From Ahrensia sp. (GTDB lineage Bacteria > Pseudomonadota > Alphaproteobacteria > Rhizobiales > Rhizobiaceae): a stretch of DNA of 64,000 bases. Below are positions 17,748 to 27,457 of this stretch, one piece after another. The number at the start of each line of letters is the position of its first letter. Position 1 is the stretch's first letter. Location: positions 1 to 64,000 of the forward strand of contig JAPPOQ010000028.1 of NCBI GenBank assembly GCA_028817895.1, in the 5' to 3' direction. The notes beneath the pieces are model-generated. The model searched no databases. It was not told the origin of the DNA and saw only the letters and a list, made by a program, of their open reading frames with translations. The position numbers and the translations under genes were made by a program.

Positions 17748-18596
17748 TCAATCATCCAGTCCGTAATAGGAACTCACCAGCGACCAGCCCTGTTCGGCGG
17801 TGTCGACAATCGTGAACAGGTCCGGATCATCCGGTGCAATCGTACCCTCTTCCGCAAGCGCCTCTATATTGATGACGCGCTCCCAGAACTGCTTGCCAAA
17901 CAGCACGACCGGAATGCGTTCCATCCGCCCGGTTTGAATGAGTGTGAGCGTTTCGAAAAACTCATCCAGCGTACCAAAACCTCCGGGAAAGATGGCGACG
18001 CTGGAGGCACGCATCAAAAAATGCATCTTTCTGATCGCAAAATAGTGGAAGTTGAAGGAGAACTCCGGCGTCACATATTTGTTGGGCGCCTGCTCATGCG
18101 GCAATACGATGTTGAGGCCGATATTGGGTGCGCCGACATCAAGCGCGCCACGGGCACCCGCTTCCATGACGCCCGGCCCGCCGCCTGTCACCACAACATA
18201 TTCGCTGAAACCTGTTTTCTTGGAAGCAAGCGATGACAATTGCGCATAGCGTCGCGCCTCGTCGTAATATTTCGATGAGGCTTTGAGGCTTTTGGCCTGC
18301 GTTTCGTTTCTGGCCGCCCAGGGCTTTGTCCCCGGCTCGGCAATGCGTGCGCCGCCAAACAACACTGTCGTGGAGACAATGCCCGCTTCTTCCATCAGCA
18401 ATTCCGGCTTCATCAGTTCCAACTGCAGCCGGATCGGCCGCGTCTCATGGCGACACAGAAACTCCATGTCGTCAAAGGCGAGCTTGTAGGCTTGCGAGCG
18501 GGTCTGCGGCGTATCTGGGACCGTGCGCATCTGCTCGCGATCCTTGTGGGAACGCTTGAGCGGACTGCGCGGAATCGGCGTGGTCAGCTTGGTCAT
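17748..18596 (-). CDS. LOG-family (TIGR00730) Rossmann-fold protein
   Basis: A 282-residue member of the lysine-decarboxylase-like/LOG family, several of which are cytokinin-riboside-monophosphate phosphoribohydrolases. The signature PGGFGTLDEFFE is present, with VVTGGGPGVMEAGARGA upstream. The N-terminal extension of about 75 residues is longer than in small LOG proteins and resembles PpnN-like nucleotide nucleosidases. The ATG at 18596 is preferred over the TTG at 18632. Substrate specificity is not predicted. Confidence 0.88.
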   Translation of the reverse strand: MTKLTTPIPRSPLKRSHKDREQMRTVPDTPQTRSQAYKLAFDDMEFLCRHETRPIRLQLELMKPELLMEEAGIVSTTVLFGGARIAEPGTKPWAARNETQAKSLKASSKYYDEARRYAQLSSLASKKTGFSEYVVVTGGGPGVMEAGARGALDVGAPNIGLNIVLPHEQAPNKYVTPEFSFNFHYFAIRKMHFLMRASSVAIFPGGFGTLDEFFETLTLIQTGRMERIPVVLFGKQFWERVINIEALAEEGTIAPDDPDLFTIVDTAEQGWSLVSSYYGLDD

Positions 18597-18737
18597 CGGT
18601 GTCGCCAGAGGGCTGTTGGGTTTGTGCCGCAATAACGGGCAGCCGACGGCGCGTCAAAGCCTGGATCGGGCCTTGTCCGGTCGCACCAGCAATTTATAAG
18701 GGCAGCAGCATTCATTCTCGCAGACCGGACCCCTTTC

Positions 18738-19583
18738 ATGAGCACTACAAACCGCAAGGAGATCATCGAGGCAGCCTTTGAGGATCGAGACTCGATTGGA
18801 ACCGGAACGCAAGGCGAAATCCGCGATGCGGTGGAGGAAACTTTGGCCCTGCTCGATGCGGGCGATGAACGTGTGGCCGAGCGGAAAGATGATGGAAACT
18901 GGACCGTCAATCAATGGCTGAAAAAGGCGGTTCTTCTGTCCTTTCGTCTCAACGATATGGACGTCATCAAATCAGGCCCCGGGGGAGCGACCTGGTGGGA
19001 CAAGGTACCTTCTAAGTTTGATGGCTGGGGTGAAAATCACTTCCGCGCAGCCGGTTTTCGTGCCGTTCCAAACTGTGTTGTGCGCCACTCCGCCCATATC
19101 GCAAAAAACGTCGTATTGATGCCGAGTTTCGTCAATCTGGGCGCTTATGTCGATGACGGCACCATGGTGGATACATGGGCAACGGTCGGCTCCTGCGCGC
19201 AAATCGGCAAGAATGTGCATCTGTCGGGGGGCGTTGGCATTGGCGGTGTACTTGAGCCCCTGCAGGCTGGCCCTGTGATCATAGAGGACAATTGCTTTAT
19301 CGGCGCGCGTTCGGAAGTGGTGGAAGGCTGCATCGTTCGGGAAGGTGCCGTGCTCGGCATGGGCGTCTTCATTGGTCAATCCACCAAGATCGTTGATCGC
19401 ACGACAGGCTCCGTCACCTATGGCGAGGTGCCGCCCTATTCGGTTGTGGTCGCGGGCACCATGCCTGGCAAGCCGATGGGCAATGGCGAAGCTGGTCCTG
19501 GCCTCTACTGCGCTGTCATCGTGAAGACAGTCGATGAGAAAACGCGCTCCAAAACGGCAATCAACGAGCTTTTGCGCGACTGA
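18738..19583 (+). CDS. dapD: tetrahydrodipicolinate N-succinyltransferase DapD
   Basis: Lysine/diaminopimelate biosynthesis: succinylates tetrahydrodipicolinate using succinyl-CoA. It has 281 residues, within the usual 274-285. The left-handed beta-helix hexapeptide region spans about 100-230 ([52 protein letters not shown]). The start is the ATG at 18738. A terminator-like hairpin follows the stop. Confidence 0.97.
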   Translation: MSTTNRKEIIEAAFEDRDSIGTGTQGEIRDAVEETLALLDAGDERVAERKDDGNWTVNQWLKKAVLLSFRLNDMDVIKSGPGGATWWDKVPSKFDGWGENHFRAAGFRAVPNCVVRHSAHIAKNVVLMPSFVNLGAYVDDGTMVDTWATVGSCAQIGKNVHLSGGVGIGGVLEPLQAGPVIIEDNCFIGARSEVVEGCIVREGAVLGMGVFIGQSTKIVDRTTGSVTYGEVPPYSVVVAGTMPGKPMGNGEAGPGLYCAVIVKTVDEKTRSKTAINELLRD

Positions 19584-19589
19584 CCCTTT

Positions 19590-19621
19590 TCACACTGTCG
19601 CCTGATCGCAGTGTGAGTTTT
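19590..19621 (+). terminator. rho-independent-type terminator after dapD
   Basis: The stem TCACACTG/CAGTGTGA has 8 perfect base pairs around an 11-base loop, followed by GTTTT. It lies 7 bp after the dapD stop. It is a modest but plausible intrinsic terminator. Confidence 0.6.
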
Positions 19622-19719
19622 GCAACAGTAAGGCTTGGTGTCGCCGGTGCACTCTGGGTCAAATCGCCTGACGGTCGCTGAACCGTTCAGGCCTGTCTGG
19701 CCACCAGGGAAGGATCGGT

Positions 19720-21387
19720 ATGCCAAAAAGCCACTCTGACATTCGTGAATTTGACGAAACTCTGTTTAAGGAATGGGAAGCCCTGGGACCGGAGGTGTTC
19801 CATGTTGTTGGCCTGTCCAAAGAGCAGATCGAGCAGGCGCAAAAGGAACTGGAAGGTTACATAGTGCTTCCGGGCCAGAAGACCTATTTCAAGGATCGGA
19901 TGCTTTCCAATCCGAAATTCTCCGAAGCGCCCTGCATGATCGTCTACTGCAAGAGCGAAAACGATGTTCGCATCGCCCTGAAACTCGTCACTTTCAACAA
20001 ACAAGCCTTCACGGTGCGTTCAGGCGGCCATTGCACGGCAGGATTTTCGGCGGGGTCGGGTATTCTGATCGACTTACGCAAGATGGACGGCATTCATATC
20101 GACCGGGAAGCTAGGACAGTCACTGTCGATGCCGGCGTCGCCTTTGGCGATCTTAACAAGCGGCTCGAAGACAAGCCCAACTATTGGCACGTGCCGGGCG
20201 GCGAATGCGAAGGCGTTTGCATTGGCGGCTATGTGCAGGGCGGTGGCATCGGATTCACATCCGGCGCGTTCGGCATGAATTGCGACAACGTGCTGGAAAT
20301 GCGTGTCATGCTTTATGACGGCTCGGTGGTCGTGGCCAACAGGCACCAAAATCGCGATCTGCTTTGGGCGATGTGCGGCGGTACAGGCGGTAATTTCGGA
20401 GTTCTGCTGACGGTAAAGTACGAACTGCGGCAGGTGAAACAGGTCGCCGGAGTCGCTCATGCCTATCCGATGGAAACGAAGGAAGACCTGGAAATTTGTG
20501 CCCAAATTCTGGACGCCATGCATGACTATGTCGGCGGACCTGGCGAACTCTACGATGATGCTGCGACTTTTCAGGCGCTGATGGTCTATCAGAACAAGTA
20601 CCACAAGAACGACTCGGACAAGCCGCTCTTTCCGGTCTTCATGTTGCGCATGATGTATGCGCGCGAAGGGGACGTCGATCCAGCCACCTTACTTGATGAT
20701 GCCAAAGCGCTGATGGAGCGGTTTAAGCGCAAGGGTTGCATCGTCCAGATCGAGCGCACCGGAACCTATCGTGAGATGCTGAAGGATCTCCTGGATGACC
20801 CGCAGGAACAGCCGGTCATCACATCCATGCCCTATCAGGACAAGGCCTCTCGACTGGTCACGAAGAAGATCAGCGAAACGGATTGGATCGATATTCTGTC
20901 CTATTTCAAGGACCAGACACCCAACAAGATGTCCTATATGTATCTTGAATATTATGGCGGTGCGATCCGCTCCGCACCGGAAGGGGAAAACGCTTTCGTG
21001 CATCGCCAAAGCGCGTTCGACGCGGTGATGGATGTTTTCTGGTACAAGCCAGACGAACGCGAGGCTGCGGAAGTCTATCTACAGGGCTGGATCAATCTGA
21101 TGGAGAAGCATTGGGATCATGGTGTCTATCAGAATTATGCGAGCCTGAACGTGCCGAACTATGTGGTCAATTACTGGGGCCACGCTGCGCCTGATCTATT
21201 CCGGGTCAAGAAGAAATATGACCCGGGAGACAATTTCACTTTTGCGCAGGAAATTCGCTATGCTTCGGCGGAAGAGTTACAAGTTGCTGCACCTTACAAG
21301 ATCAATTTCGACATATCGAGGGCGATCAACGCGCAGATCGATTATGCTGGCGGGGCGGCTCCGGGAGAGCATTCCGTGAGCCTATAG
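19720..21387 (+). CDS. FAD-binding oxidoreductase with BBE domain
   Basis: VAO/berberine-bridge-type flavoenzyme of 555 residues. The FAD domain contains RSGGHCTAGFS (His104) and GGECEGVCIGGYVQGGGIGF (Cys163), the two sites that tether FAD in bicovalent members. The C-terminal BBE motif appears as YQNYASLNVPNYVVNYWG with FAQEI near the end. No signal peptide is seen, so it is probably cytoplasmic. Substrates in this family are sugars, alcohols or alkaloids; none is assigned. The cyclase-regulator gene follows 23 bp downstream. Confidence 0.87.
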   Translation: MPKSHSDIREFDETLFKEWEALGPEVFHVVGLSKEQIEQAQKELEGYIVLPGQKTYFKDRMLSNPKFSEAPCMIVYCKSENDVRIALKLVTFNKQAFTVRSGGHCTAGFSAGSGILIDLRKMDGIHIDREARTVTVDAGVAFGDLNKRLEDKPNYWHVPGGECEGVCIGGYVQGGGIGFTSGAFGMNCDNVLEMRVMLYDGSVVVANRHQNRDLLWAMCGGTGGNFGVLLTVKYELRQVKQVAGVAHAYPMETKEDLEICAQILDAMHDYVGGPGELYDDAATFQALMVYQNKYHKNDSDKPLFPVFMLRMMYAREGDVDPATLLDDAKALMERFKRKGCIVQIERTGTYREMLKDLLDDPQEQPVITSMPYQDKASRLVTKKISETDWIDILSYFKDQTPNKMSYMYLEYYGGAIRSAPEGENAFVHRQSAFDAVMDVFWYKPDEREAAEVYLQGWINLMEKHWDHGVYQNYASLNVPNYVVNYWGHAAPDLFRVKKKYDPGDNFTFAQEIRYASAEELQVAAPYKINFDISRAINAQIDYAGGAAPGEHSVSL

Positions 21388-21410
21388 ACCGCAGTTGAGG
21401 GGGCTGCGCC

Positions 21411-24400
21411 ATGTTGGACATTCGCACATGGCTGGAAGGGCTGGGACTGGCTGTCTACGCTGACGCTTTCAGCGAGAATGACATCGATAAAGAGGTCCTT
21501 GGTGATCTGTCTGCTGACGATCTGAAGGATATCGGCGTCACTTCTGTGGGCCACAGACGCAGATTGCTGAAGGCCATTGAGGCCCTGGGTGCAGAAGGCC
21601 CGTCCGACATTGCTGTGACCGATACGGCACCAGCGTCACCCGAGAGGGCGACGGGCGCCGAGCGGCGCATGCTGACCGTGATGTTTTGTGATCTTGTCGG
21701 CTCGACTGCGCTTTCTGTGAGCAGTGATCCTGAAGATCTTCAGGAGTTTCTTTCAGACTTTCGAAGCACGATCACGCAAGCCATCACCTCGCTTGGCGGG
21801 CATATTGCGCAATTCGTCGGCGATGGTGTTCTGGCCTATTTCGGCTATCCGCAGTCGTCGGATCACGATGCCGAAAAGGCGGTTTCGGCAGCTTTGGCCG
21901 CAATCGAGGCTGTGTCGGCCATGCCCCTGTTCAATGATACGCGACCGGCGGTGCGCATCGGTATCGCCACAGGGCTGACGGTGGTTGGCGGTGTTGACCG
22001 GGATCGCGAACGCATGGGCGAGAGCGCGGTTGGAGAGACACTCAATCTTGCGGCGCGGCTTCAAGCTGTCGCCGAGCCGAATCAGATCGTGATCGCTCCG
22101 GCAACACGCCGCTTGGTGGGCGAGATGTTCGCCAGCCATTCCATTGGGCAGTTTGAACTGAAGGGTTTCGACACCCCCGTCGAGGCTTGGCAGGTCACCA
22201 AGCTGAGCGGGGCGGCCAGTCGTTTTGATGCTCTGCGTTCCGGCGGGATGAACAGTGCAGACTTTGTTGGTCGTGAAGCCGAGCTTTCTGTCCTGCGCGA
22301 CGGGCTGGCCGATGTTGAGGGCGGTGCGTGTCGACTGTTTCGCATTTCCGGCGAAGCCGGCGTCGGGAAATCGAGCCTGGCACGTCAGGTTTTCACGTCA
22401 GACATCAAGAAAGCGCCGCCGCTTGTTCTTCAGTGCTCACCATATCAGAAATCGACGCCGTTTCATCCACTGAAATACGTCCTGGAGCGTCAGAGTGGCA
22501 TCGACATTCGTGATGACATGTCAGCCAATCTGGCCCGGCTTCGCACGTTTCTTGGGCGCGAAACAGATGCGATGGATGATCGATTGGCGGTTGTTGCCGA
22601 GTTAATCGGCATCTCGGGGTTGGTCCCCAATCCGCTTGAGCATCTTTCCGCCTATCAACGCCGTTCACTGGAAGTCGATGCCCTCGCCAAGATCTTCACC
22701 AAGGCAATGCTGAACGCTTCCTGCGTGCTCATCGAAGATATCCAATGGATGGACCCTTCGACATCAGAAATCATGGAGAAGGTTGTCCCGCAATTGCGGT
22801 CGCATCCCACGCTATTGCTGGCGACAACCAGGCATGCCGCTTCGCCCAAATGGCTGGAAGATGGTGCGGCCACGTCTCTTCATCTGCGGCGCTTAAGGGC
22901 GGAGGAAAGCCGCCAGATGATCATCGGCCTGTGTGGCTCCACCAAGGTTCCTGACAATGTCGTGACCACGATCAGCGACCGCTGCGACGGTATCCCCATC
23001 TTTATCGAAGAGCTAACGCGCGGCTATCTCGAAGCGATCAGGGCACGCAGCGAAGACTGGGAGATTTCCCACATCCCGGCTTCCCTGTCGGAATCGATCA
23101 TGGCCCGGCTTGACCGTTTGCCAAATGGGCGCCTTATCGCGCCTATCGCAGCCGTGATCGGACGAGAATTTCCCACGGACATTCTCATTGCCGTGTCGGG
23201 TCTGGATGAAGCGGTTGTCGAACAAGGTGCCCGTGAATTGATCGAGGCGGGCATTCTTGCCCGCGGTCACAGTCCGTTCGGAGACGCAATTCGATTTCAA
23301 CAAATGATGGTGCGGGATGCCGCCTACGAATTGATGCTGCGGCGCGACCGGCGTGCCATGCATGCGCGAACAGCGGAAATTCTGACCGAGAAATTCCCCG
23401 CAATCTGCGAAGGCATGCCACATGTCATGGCGTTCCAATATCAATATGCGGGTGACGCTGAAGCGTCATCGGCTCAATGGGAACGTGCCGGAGACGCTGC
23501 TGCGAAGCGTTCAGCCTATGTGGAAGCTGCCGAGCATTTCCGAAACGCCTTGTTGATGCTGGCTGAAATCGGTGGAGAGAGCGACAATACGGAGCGCGAG
23601 CTTGCGCTTCGCCTCAACCTGATGGGCGCACTCATCGCGGGTCAGGGTTACTCTTCACCCGACGTTCTCACGCAGGTTGAACGCATCACGCTTTTGGGCA
23701 AACGGCTTGGAGAAACCGCACAGATCATACCTGCTCTGGCCTCTCGCTGGGTGATGCTTGGCAGTTCGGGCGACGCATATGGTTCGCTCGAACTGGCAAG
23801 GCAGGCGGCTGATCTTGCCGAAAGCGGCACAGATGCTGACCGGCTGCTTTCCTGGCGCATGTGCGGAACGTCGCTGCTGTTTTGCGCCAGACCGGACGAA
23901 GCGATTGAACGCTATGATGCTTTCATGGAGTTGTATGACGCGAGTCAGCATGCGGAAGCCTTGCGTGCCGTTCATGGCGACCATGCGCTCATGGTTCAGC
24001 TGGGACTTGCCGAAGCCTATACGCTGAAAAACGAGCCCGACCAGGCCAACCAATGGCGCGCAAGCGCAATCGAAGCGGCGCGCGCATCCAAACGCGCTCA
24101 TGATATCGGACACGTGCTGGCCTATGCCGGGTGCCTCCATGCCTTGCTTCTTGGTCAACATGAAGAATTTGCGCGCTACGCCGTTGAACTGAAAGAGCAG
24201 ACCGTGGCCAGCAAACTGCCCTTCTGGGAAGGCCATGGCGATCTCTTTGCGGGTCTGTTGAACGTCCAAAAGGGCAGACCGGATGAAGGGTTTGAACAGG
24301 CACGGCTTGGCGTCAAAAAGCTGCGAGAGGTCAATGCCTTCTCCAACTGCTGGTATATTTGGCTGGCTGACGCCTGTGTCGATCACGGACATCTGGAAGA

Positions 24401-24638
24401 AGCCGCATCGCTCCTCACCTATGCCCGCCCATCGCTGGAACTGGGCGATATGCGCTTTGCACCGGAGTTCCGCCGTGTCCGCGCCAAACTGGCTCGAAAG
24501 CGCGGCATGCCAGACGACCGCGTCGCCCGGGCTCTCAATGAGGCAATGGAAATTGCCCGTTCACGCGGACTGGCCATTTTTGAACCTCGAATCCAGGCCG
24601 ATCTCGATGCGCTTCAACCCATGCTCAAGGCGGTGTAG
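21411..24638 (+). CDS. SAM-adenylate/guanylate cyclase-ATPase-TPR regulator
   Basis: A 1075-residue multidomain signalling protein. Residues 1-60 form a SAM domain. Residues 85-265 form a class III nucleotide cyclase domain with metal aspartates D94 (CDLVGST) and D138 (FVGDGVLAYFG) and the transition-state pair N212/R216 (ETLNLAARLQ). Residues 285-600 form a STAND-like ATPase with P-loop GEAGVGKSS (314-322) and Walker B-like VLIEDIQWMD. The C-terminal half is TPR-like helical repeats. The usual substrate-specifying lysine of the cyclase is not obvious (AQFVGDG), so activity and base preference are open. It is cytoplasmic, with no TM segment. The start is the ATG at 21411. Confidence 0.9.
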   Translation: MLDIRTWLEGLGLAVYADAFSENDIDKEVLGDLSADDLKDIGVTSVGHRRRLLKAIEALGAEGPSDIAVTDTAPASPERATGAERRMLTVMFCDLVGSTALSVSSDPEDLQEFLSDFRSTITQAITSLGGHIAQFVGDGVLAYFGYPQSSDHDAEKAVSAALAAIEAVSAMPLFNDTRPAVRIGIATGLTVVGGVDRDRERMGESAVGETLNLAARLQAVAEPNQIVIAPATRRLVGEMFASHSIGQFELKGFDTPVEAWQVTKLSGAASRFDALRSGGMNSADFVGREAELSVLRDGLADVEGGACRLFRISGEAGVGKSSLARQVFTSDIKKAPPLVLQCSPYQKSTPFHPLKYVLERQSGIDIRDDMSANLARLRTFLGRETDAMDDRLAVVAELIGISGLVPNPLEHLSAYQRRSLEVDALAKIFTKAMLNASCVLIEDIQWMDPSTSEIMEKVVPQLRSHPTLLLATTRHAASPKWLEDGAATSLHLRRLRAEESRQMIIGLCGSTKVPDNVVTTISDRCDGIPIFIEELTRGYLEAIRARSEDWEISHIPASLSESIMARLDRLPNGRLIAPIAAVIGREFPTDILIAVSGLDEAVVEQGARELIEAGILARGHSPFGDAIRFQQMMVRDAAYELMLRRDRRAMHARTAEILTEKFPAICEGMPHVMAFQYQYAGDAEASSAQWERAGDAAAKRSAYVEAAEHFRNALLMLAEIGGESDNTERELALRLNLMGALIAGQGYSSPDVLTQVERITLLGKRLGETAQIIPALASRWVMLGSSGDAYGSLELARQAADLAESGTDADRLLSWRMCGTSLLFCARPDEAIERYDAFMELYDASQHAEALRAVHGDHALMVQLGLAEAYTLKNEPDQANQWRASAIEAARASKRAHDIGHVLAYAGCLHALLLGQHEEFARYAVELKEQTVASKLPFWEGHGDLFAGLLNVQKGRPDEGFEQARLGVKKLREVNAFSNCWYIWLADACVDHGHLEEAASLLTYARPSLELGDMRFAPEFRRVRAKLARKRGMPDDRVARALNEAMEIARSRGLAIFEPRIQADLDALQPMLKAV

Positions 24639-24683
24639 ACAGACACAAAGCGCACGGTCAGCGCGAGGCACGGGAGGCGGGGT

Positions 24684-25553
24684 ATGATCGACATAACGGT
24701 TGGAAGCACAAAGCGCAGTTTCGATATTGATGATCCCGAATTGCCCAACTGGGTGGAAGATGAGGCGTTCACCTCGGGCGGATATGTCTATTCGGAAAAG
24801 CTGAGACGCTCCGACTATGAGGAAGAGCTGGAAGCCCTGCAGTTGGAACTTGTGAAGCTGCAAGCCCATCGCGCCGAGACCGGCATGCGCATGATCATCC
24901 TGTTTGAAGGTCGCGACGCGGCGGGCAAAGGCGGAACGATCAAGACCTTTCGCGAATATTTGAAACCGAGGACCGCCCGGGTCGTCGCCCTGCCCGCGCC
25001 AACGGATGTTGAACGGGGCCAATGGTATTTCCAGCGCTATGTGCAGCACTTCCCGACTTCAGGTGAACTCGTGCTGTTTGATCGCTCCTGGTACAATCGC
25101 GGCGGTGTAGAACCGGTTATGGGGTTTTGCACACCGGAACAGAACGCGCAGTTTCTGGAGCAGGCCCCGGCCTTTGAGAAACAGATCGTCGATGACGGCC
25201 TTCACTTCTTCAAGATCTGGCTCAATGTCGGTCAGGAAATGCAGATCAAGCGCTTTCACGATCGCAGACACAATCCGCTGAAATCCTGGAAACTGTCGCC
25301 CATCGATATGCAGGCCCTGCAAAAGTGGGACGCCTATACGCAGGCTCGCGATGCGATGCTGGCTGCAACTCACAGCACCTATGCGCCATGGACCATCGTG
25401 CGGTCAAACGACAAGCGCCGTGCGCGGCTCAACACTATTCGCCATGTGCTGAGCCAGGTTGATTATGCCGACAAGGACGAGGCAGCCATAGGCGAGATTG
25501 ATGAAGCCATCCTCGGTCATCCACCGCACTTCCTGAACGAATTCGGTTCCTAA
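24684..25553 (+). CDS. ppk2: polyphosphate kinase 2
   Basis: Transfers phosphate between polyphosphate and nucleoside di- or monophosphates; 289 residues, class I PPK2 size. The Walker A motif is [16 protein letters not shown], beginning near residue 75. The lid and Walker B-like region follow ([20 protein letters not shown]). The length and single domain suggest a nucleoside-diphosphate-forming or -using class I enzyme. It is 45 bp after the cyclase gene. Its stop codon overlaps that of the convergent oxidoreductase. Confidence 0.94.
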   Translation: MIDITVGSTKRSFDIDDPELPNWVEDEAFTSGGYVYSEKLRRSDYEEELEALQLELVKLQAHRAETGMRMIILFEGRDAAGKGGTIKTFREYLKPRTARVVALPAPTDVERGQWYFQRYVQHFPTSGELVLFDRSWYNRGGVEPVMGFCTPEQNAQFLEQAPAFEKQIVDDGLHFFKIWLNVGQEMQIKRFHDRRHNPLKSWKLSPIDMQALQKWDAYTQARDAMLAATHSTYAPWTIVRSNDKRRARLNTIRHVLSQVDYADKDEAAIGEIDEAILGHPPHFLNEFGS

Positions 25554-26632
25554 TTCGCTGCCGTTCCAGGAATAACGCCGGTGAGATCATCGCTGACCTC
25601 CCCGTCGAGAATGTAGCGGGCAAAACCGGGTGCGATGACGGGCGCTCTCAGATAACCGGATCCGGCATGACCCAGGCTGAAATAGACGTCGGGACTGATC
25701 TTTGAACGGCCCAGACGGACCTTCCCGTCGGCTACCTTGGTGCGCAAACCGGCATTGACTTCAATCAAGGGCAGATCACGAACGCCGGGCAAAATTGGCT
25801 CGGCATGCGCGTAAAGGCGTTCGATGACCGAAGGATCGACATCAAGGCTCTCCACACCAGCTTCATAGGTCGTGCCCACGATGAGACGGGTCTCGTCGGC
25901 CGGGACCATGTTGCCGCTGCGGTGTTTGATCATGTGGCGAATTGGTTCGCCAAGCCCGCTCATATCGAGAACCAGATTGACCCCGCGTACAGCGCGCGCC
26001 TCCGGCATGTCGGCTGGACGACCAAATAGGGCATTGGCGCCCATAGCGTTGCACAGCACCAATTTCTCATGGTTCACGCGACGCCCGTCTGCCGAAACAA
26101 CGCCAGCCTCTTCGATTTTGGCAACCGATGCGTGTTCCAAAACAACAGCGCCTCGGGCACGAAGCGCCCGTGCCAGAGCGGTGCAAACAAGACGTCCATT
26201 GACCCAACGCACATGGGGTAGGAACACCGCACTGCCAATGGCATGAGATATCGCCGGTTCGCGGGCAATCGCGTCCGTAACGGCCAAACGCTGAAACGGC
26301 GTTCCTTCGGCTTTACGCTCGGCAGTATTGGTTTCCAACTGTTCAACATCAGCGGGCAGCGCCACGCGCAACTGACCCGCATCGCGAAAGCCGACCCGCG
26401 TCCCGCTTTCCGCTTCAAGCACTGCTACGAAGTCCGGCCAGGCAGATAGCGATGCCCGCTCCAGCCTGCGCATTGGCGTGTCACCCAGTCGGGGTTCCAG
26501 ATAGCAGGTCGCCACGCCGCTGGCGCCACTTGCGACAGTACCCGCCTCAAGCACGGTCACTTCCGCGCCGCGCTTCGTCAATTCCCAAGCGAGCGAAAGG
26601 CCTGCAATGCCCGCACCGATAATTGTGATCAT
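25550..26632 (-). CDS. FAD-dependent oxidoreductase (DAO family), MnmC(o)-like
   Basis: D-amino-acid-oxidase-fold flavoprotein of 360 residues beginning with the dinucleotide motif [21 protein letters not shown] glycine-rich C-terminus ([20 protein letters not shown]) completes the FAD site. The ATG at 26632 overlaps the mnmD stop by ATGA, so translation is coupled. In E. coli these two activities are fused as MnmC, whose oxidase half removes the carboxymethyl group of cmnm5s2U34. Here it may be the separate oxidase, or a ThiO/glycine-oxidase-like enzyme; the pairing favours tRNA modification. The longer upstream frame lies inside mnmD and is rejected. Confidence 0.85.
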   Translation of the reverse strand: MITIIGAGIAGLSLAWELTKRGAEVTVLEAGTVASGASGVATCYLEPRLGDTPMRRLERASLSAWPDFVAVLEAESGTRVGFRDAGQLRVALPADVEQLETNTAERKAEGTPFQRLAVTDAIAREPAISHAIGSAVFLPHVRWVNGRLVCTALARALRARGAVVLEHASVAKIEEAGVVSADGRRVNHEKLVLCNAMGANALFGRPADMPEARAVRGVNLVLDMSGLGEPIRHMIKHRSGNMVPADETRLIVGTTYEAGVESLDVDPSVIERLYAHAEPILPGVRDLPLIEVNAGLRTKVADGKVRLGRSKISPDVYFSLGHAGSGYLRAPVIAPGFARYILDGEVSDDLTGVIPGTAAN

Positions 26633-27354
26633 GTCTTGATGCCCGAAATCATGTCGCGTTTTCTGCCAAAGCCCGGGCGTTTTTCGATTGTGAAGCCCGC
26701 AGACTGCAAATTTCTGCGCACCCAACCGGCGGCGGTGTAGCTTGCAACCGTGCCGGCCGCCACGGTTTTGCAGGCCACCTTCTGCATAAGCTGTTGTGAC
26801 CACATATCGGCATTTCTGTCCGGCGAAAAACCGTCGAGATACCAGGCATTGGCTGCTGCAAACGGCTCAAGAGCAGACTCGGCCTGCCCGATCACACAAA
26901 GGAGACGGGTTTGATCATCGAGTCGGAGCGGCACCTGATGCGCGATCATTTGACCATCGCCATCGAATAGCTCATCTCGCAGTGCCTCAAACAACGGCTG
27001 TAAATGCGGCCAGGCAGAAAGCGCCCGCGCCGCTTCCTTAGCGCGTATCGGCCAGGCCTCGACGCTTTGAAACAGCAATTCCTGCTCAGCCTTTCGCGTG
27101 GCCTGCCAGGCGTACCAGGTCTCCAGAAAATTGAGACCGGTTCCAAACCCCAGCTCACTGATCACAAAATGATCGCTCCCACACCATCGGTCTGGCAACC
27201 CATTGCCCGCCAGAAAGACGTGACGTGTTTCCGCGCTGCCATCCTGCTTTGAAAAATAATGGTCATTGAAGCGCTTGGAGAAGGGCAGAACCGGATGGGG
27301 AACTTCTGTTCCATCGCCATTGTCCCACCTGATTTCATTGTCTGCTGCGTTCAT
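26629..27354 (-). CDS. mnmD: tRNA 5-methylaminomethyl-2-thiouridine methyltransferase
   Basis: SAM-dependent methyltransferase of 241 residues for the last step of mnm5s2U34 in tRNA wobble position. Characteristic features are HPVLPFSKRFNDHYFS near the N-terminus, ELGFGTGLNFLETW (SAM binding) and AWYLDGFSPDRNADMWS. It corresponds to the N-terminal half of E. coli MnmC. It overlaps the following oxidoreductase by 4 bp and diverges from sppA. Confidence 0.93.
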   Translation of the reverse strand: MNAADNEIRWDNGDGTEVPHPVLPFSKRFNDHYFSKQDGSAETRHVFLAGNGLPDRWCGSDHFVISELGFGTGLNFLETWYAWQATRKAEQELLFQSVEAWPIRAKEAARALSAWPHLQPLFEALRDELFDGDGQMIAHQVPLRLDDQTRLLCVIGQAESALEPFAAANAWYLDGFSPDRNADMWSQQLMQKVACKTVAAGTVASYTAAGWVRRNLQSAGFTIEKRPGFGRKRDMISGIKT

Positions 27355-27457
27355 CGTCGCCCTTTGTAAAGCCGGTGCGCCCTCGCTTCTGCCGCCTTGC
27401 GCAGCGGCCTATGCGGGACTACAAGGCCAGCACCGCAACCGACGAAACGGGGCGTTT

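Noticed and set aside
19668-19692. imperfect inverted repeat upstream of the BBE oxidase
   Set aside because: The arms match only with a bulge and nothing links it to a regulator.
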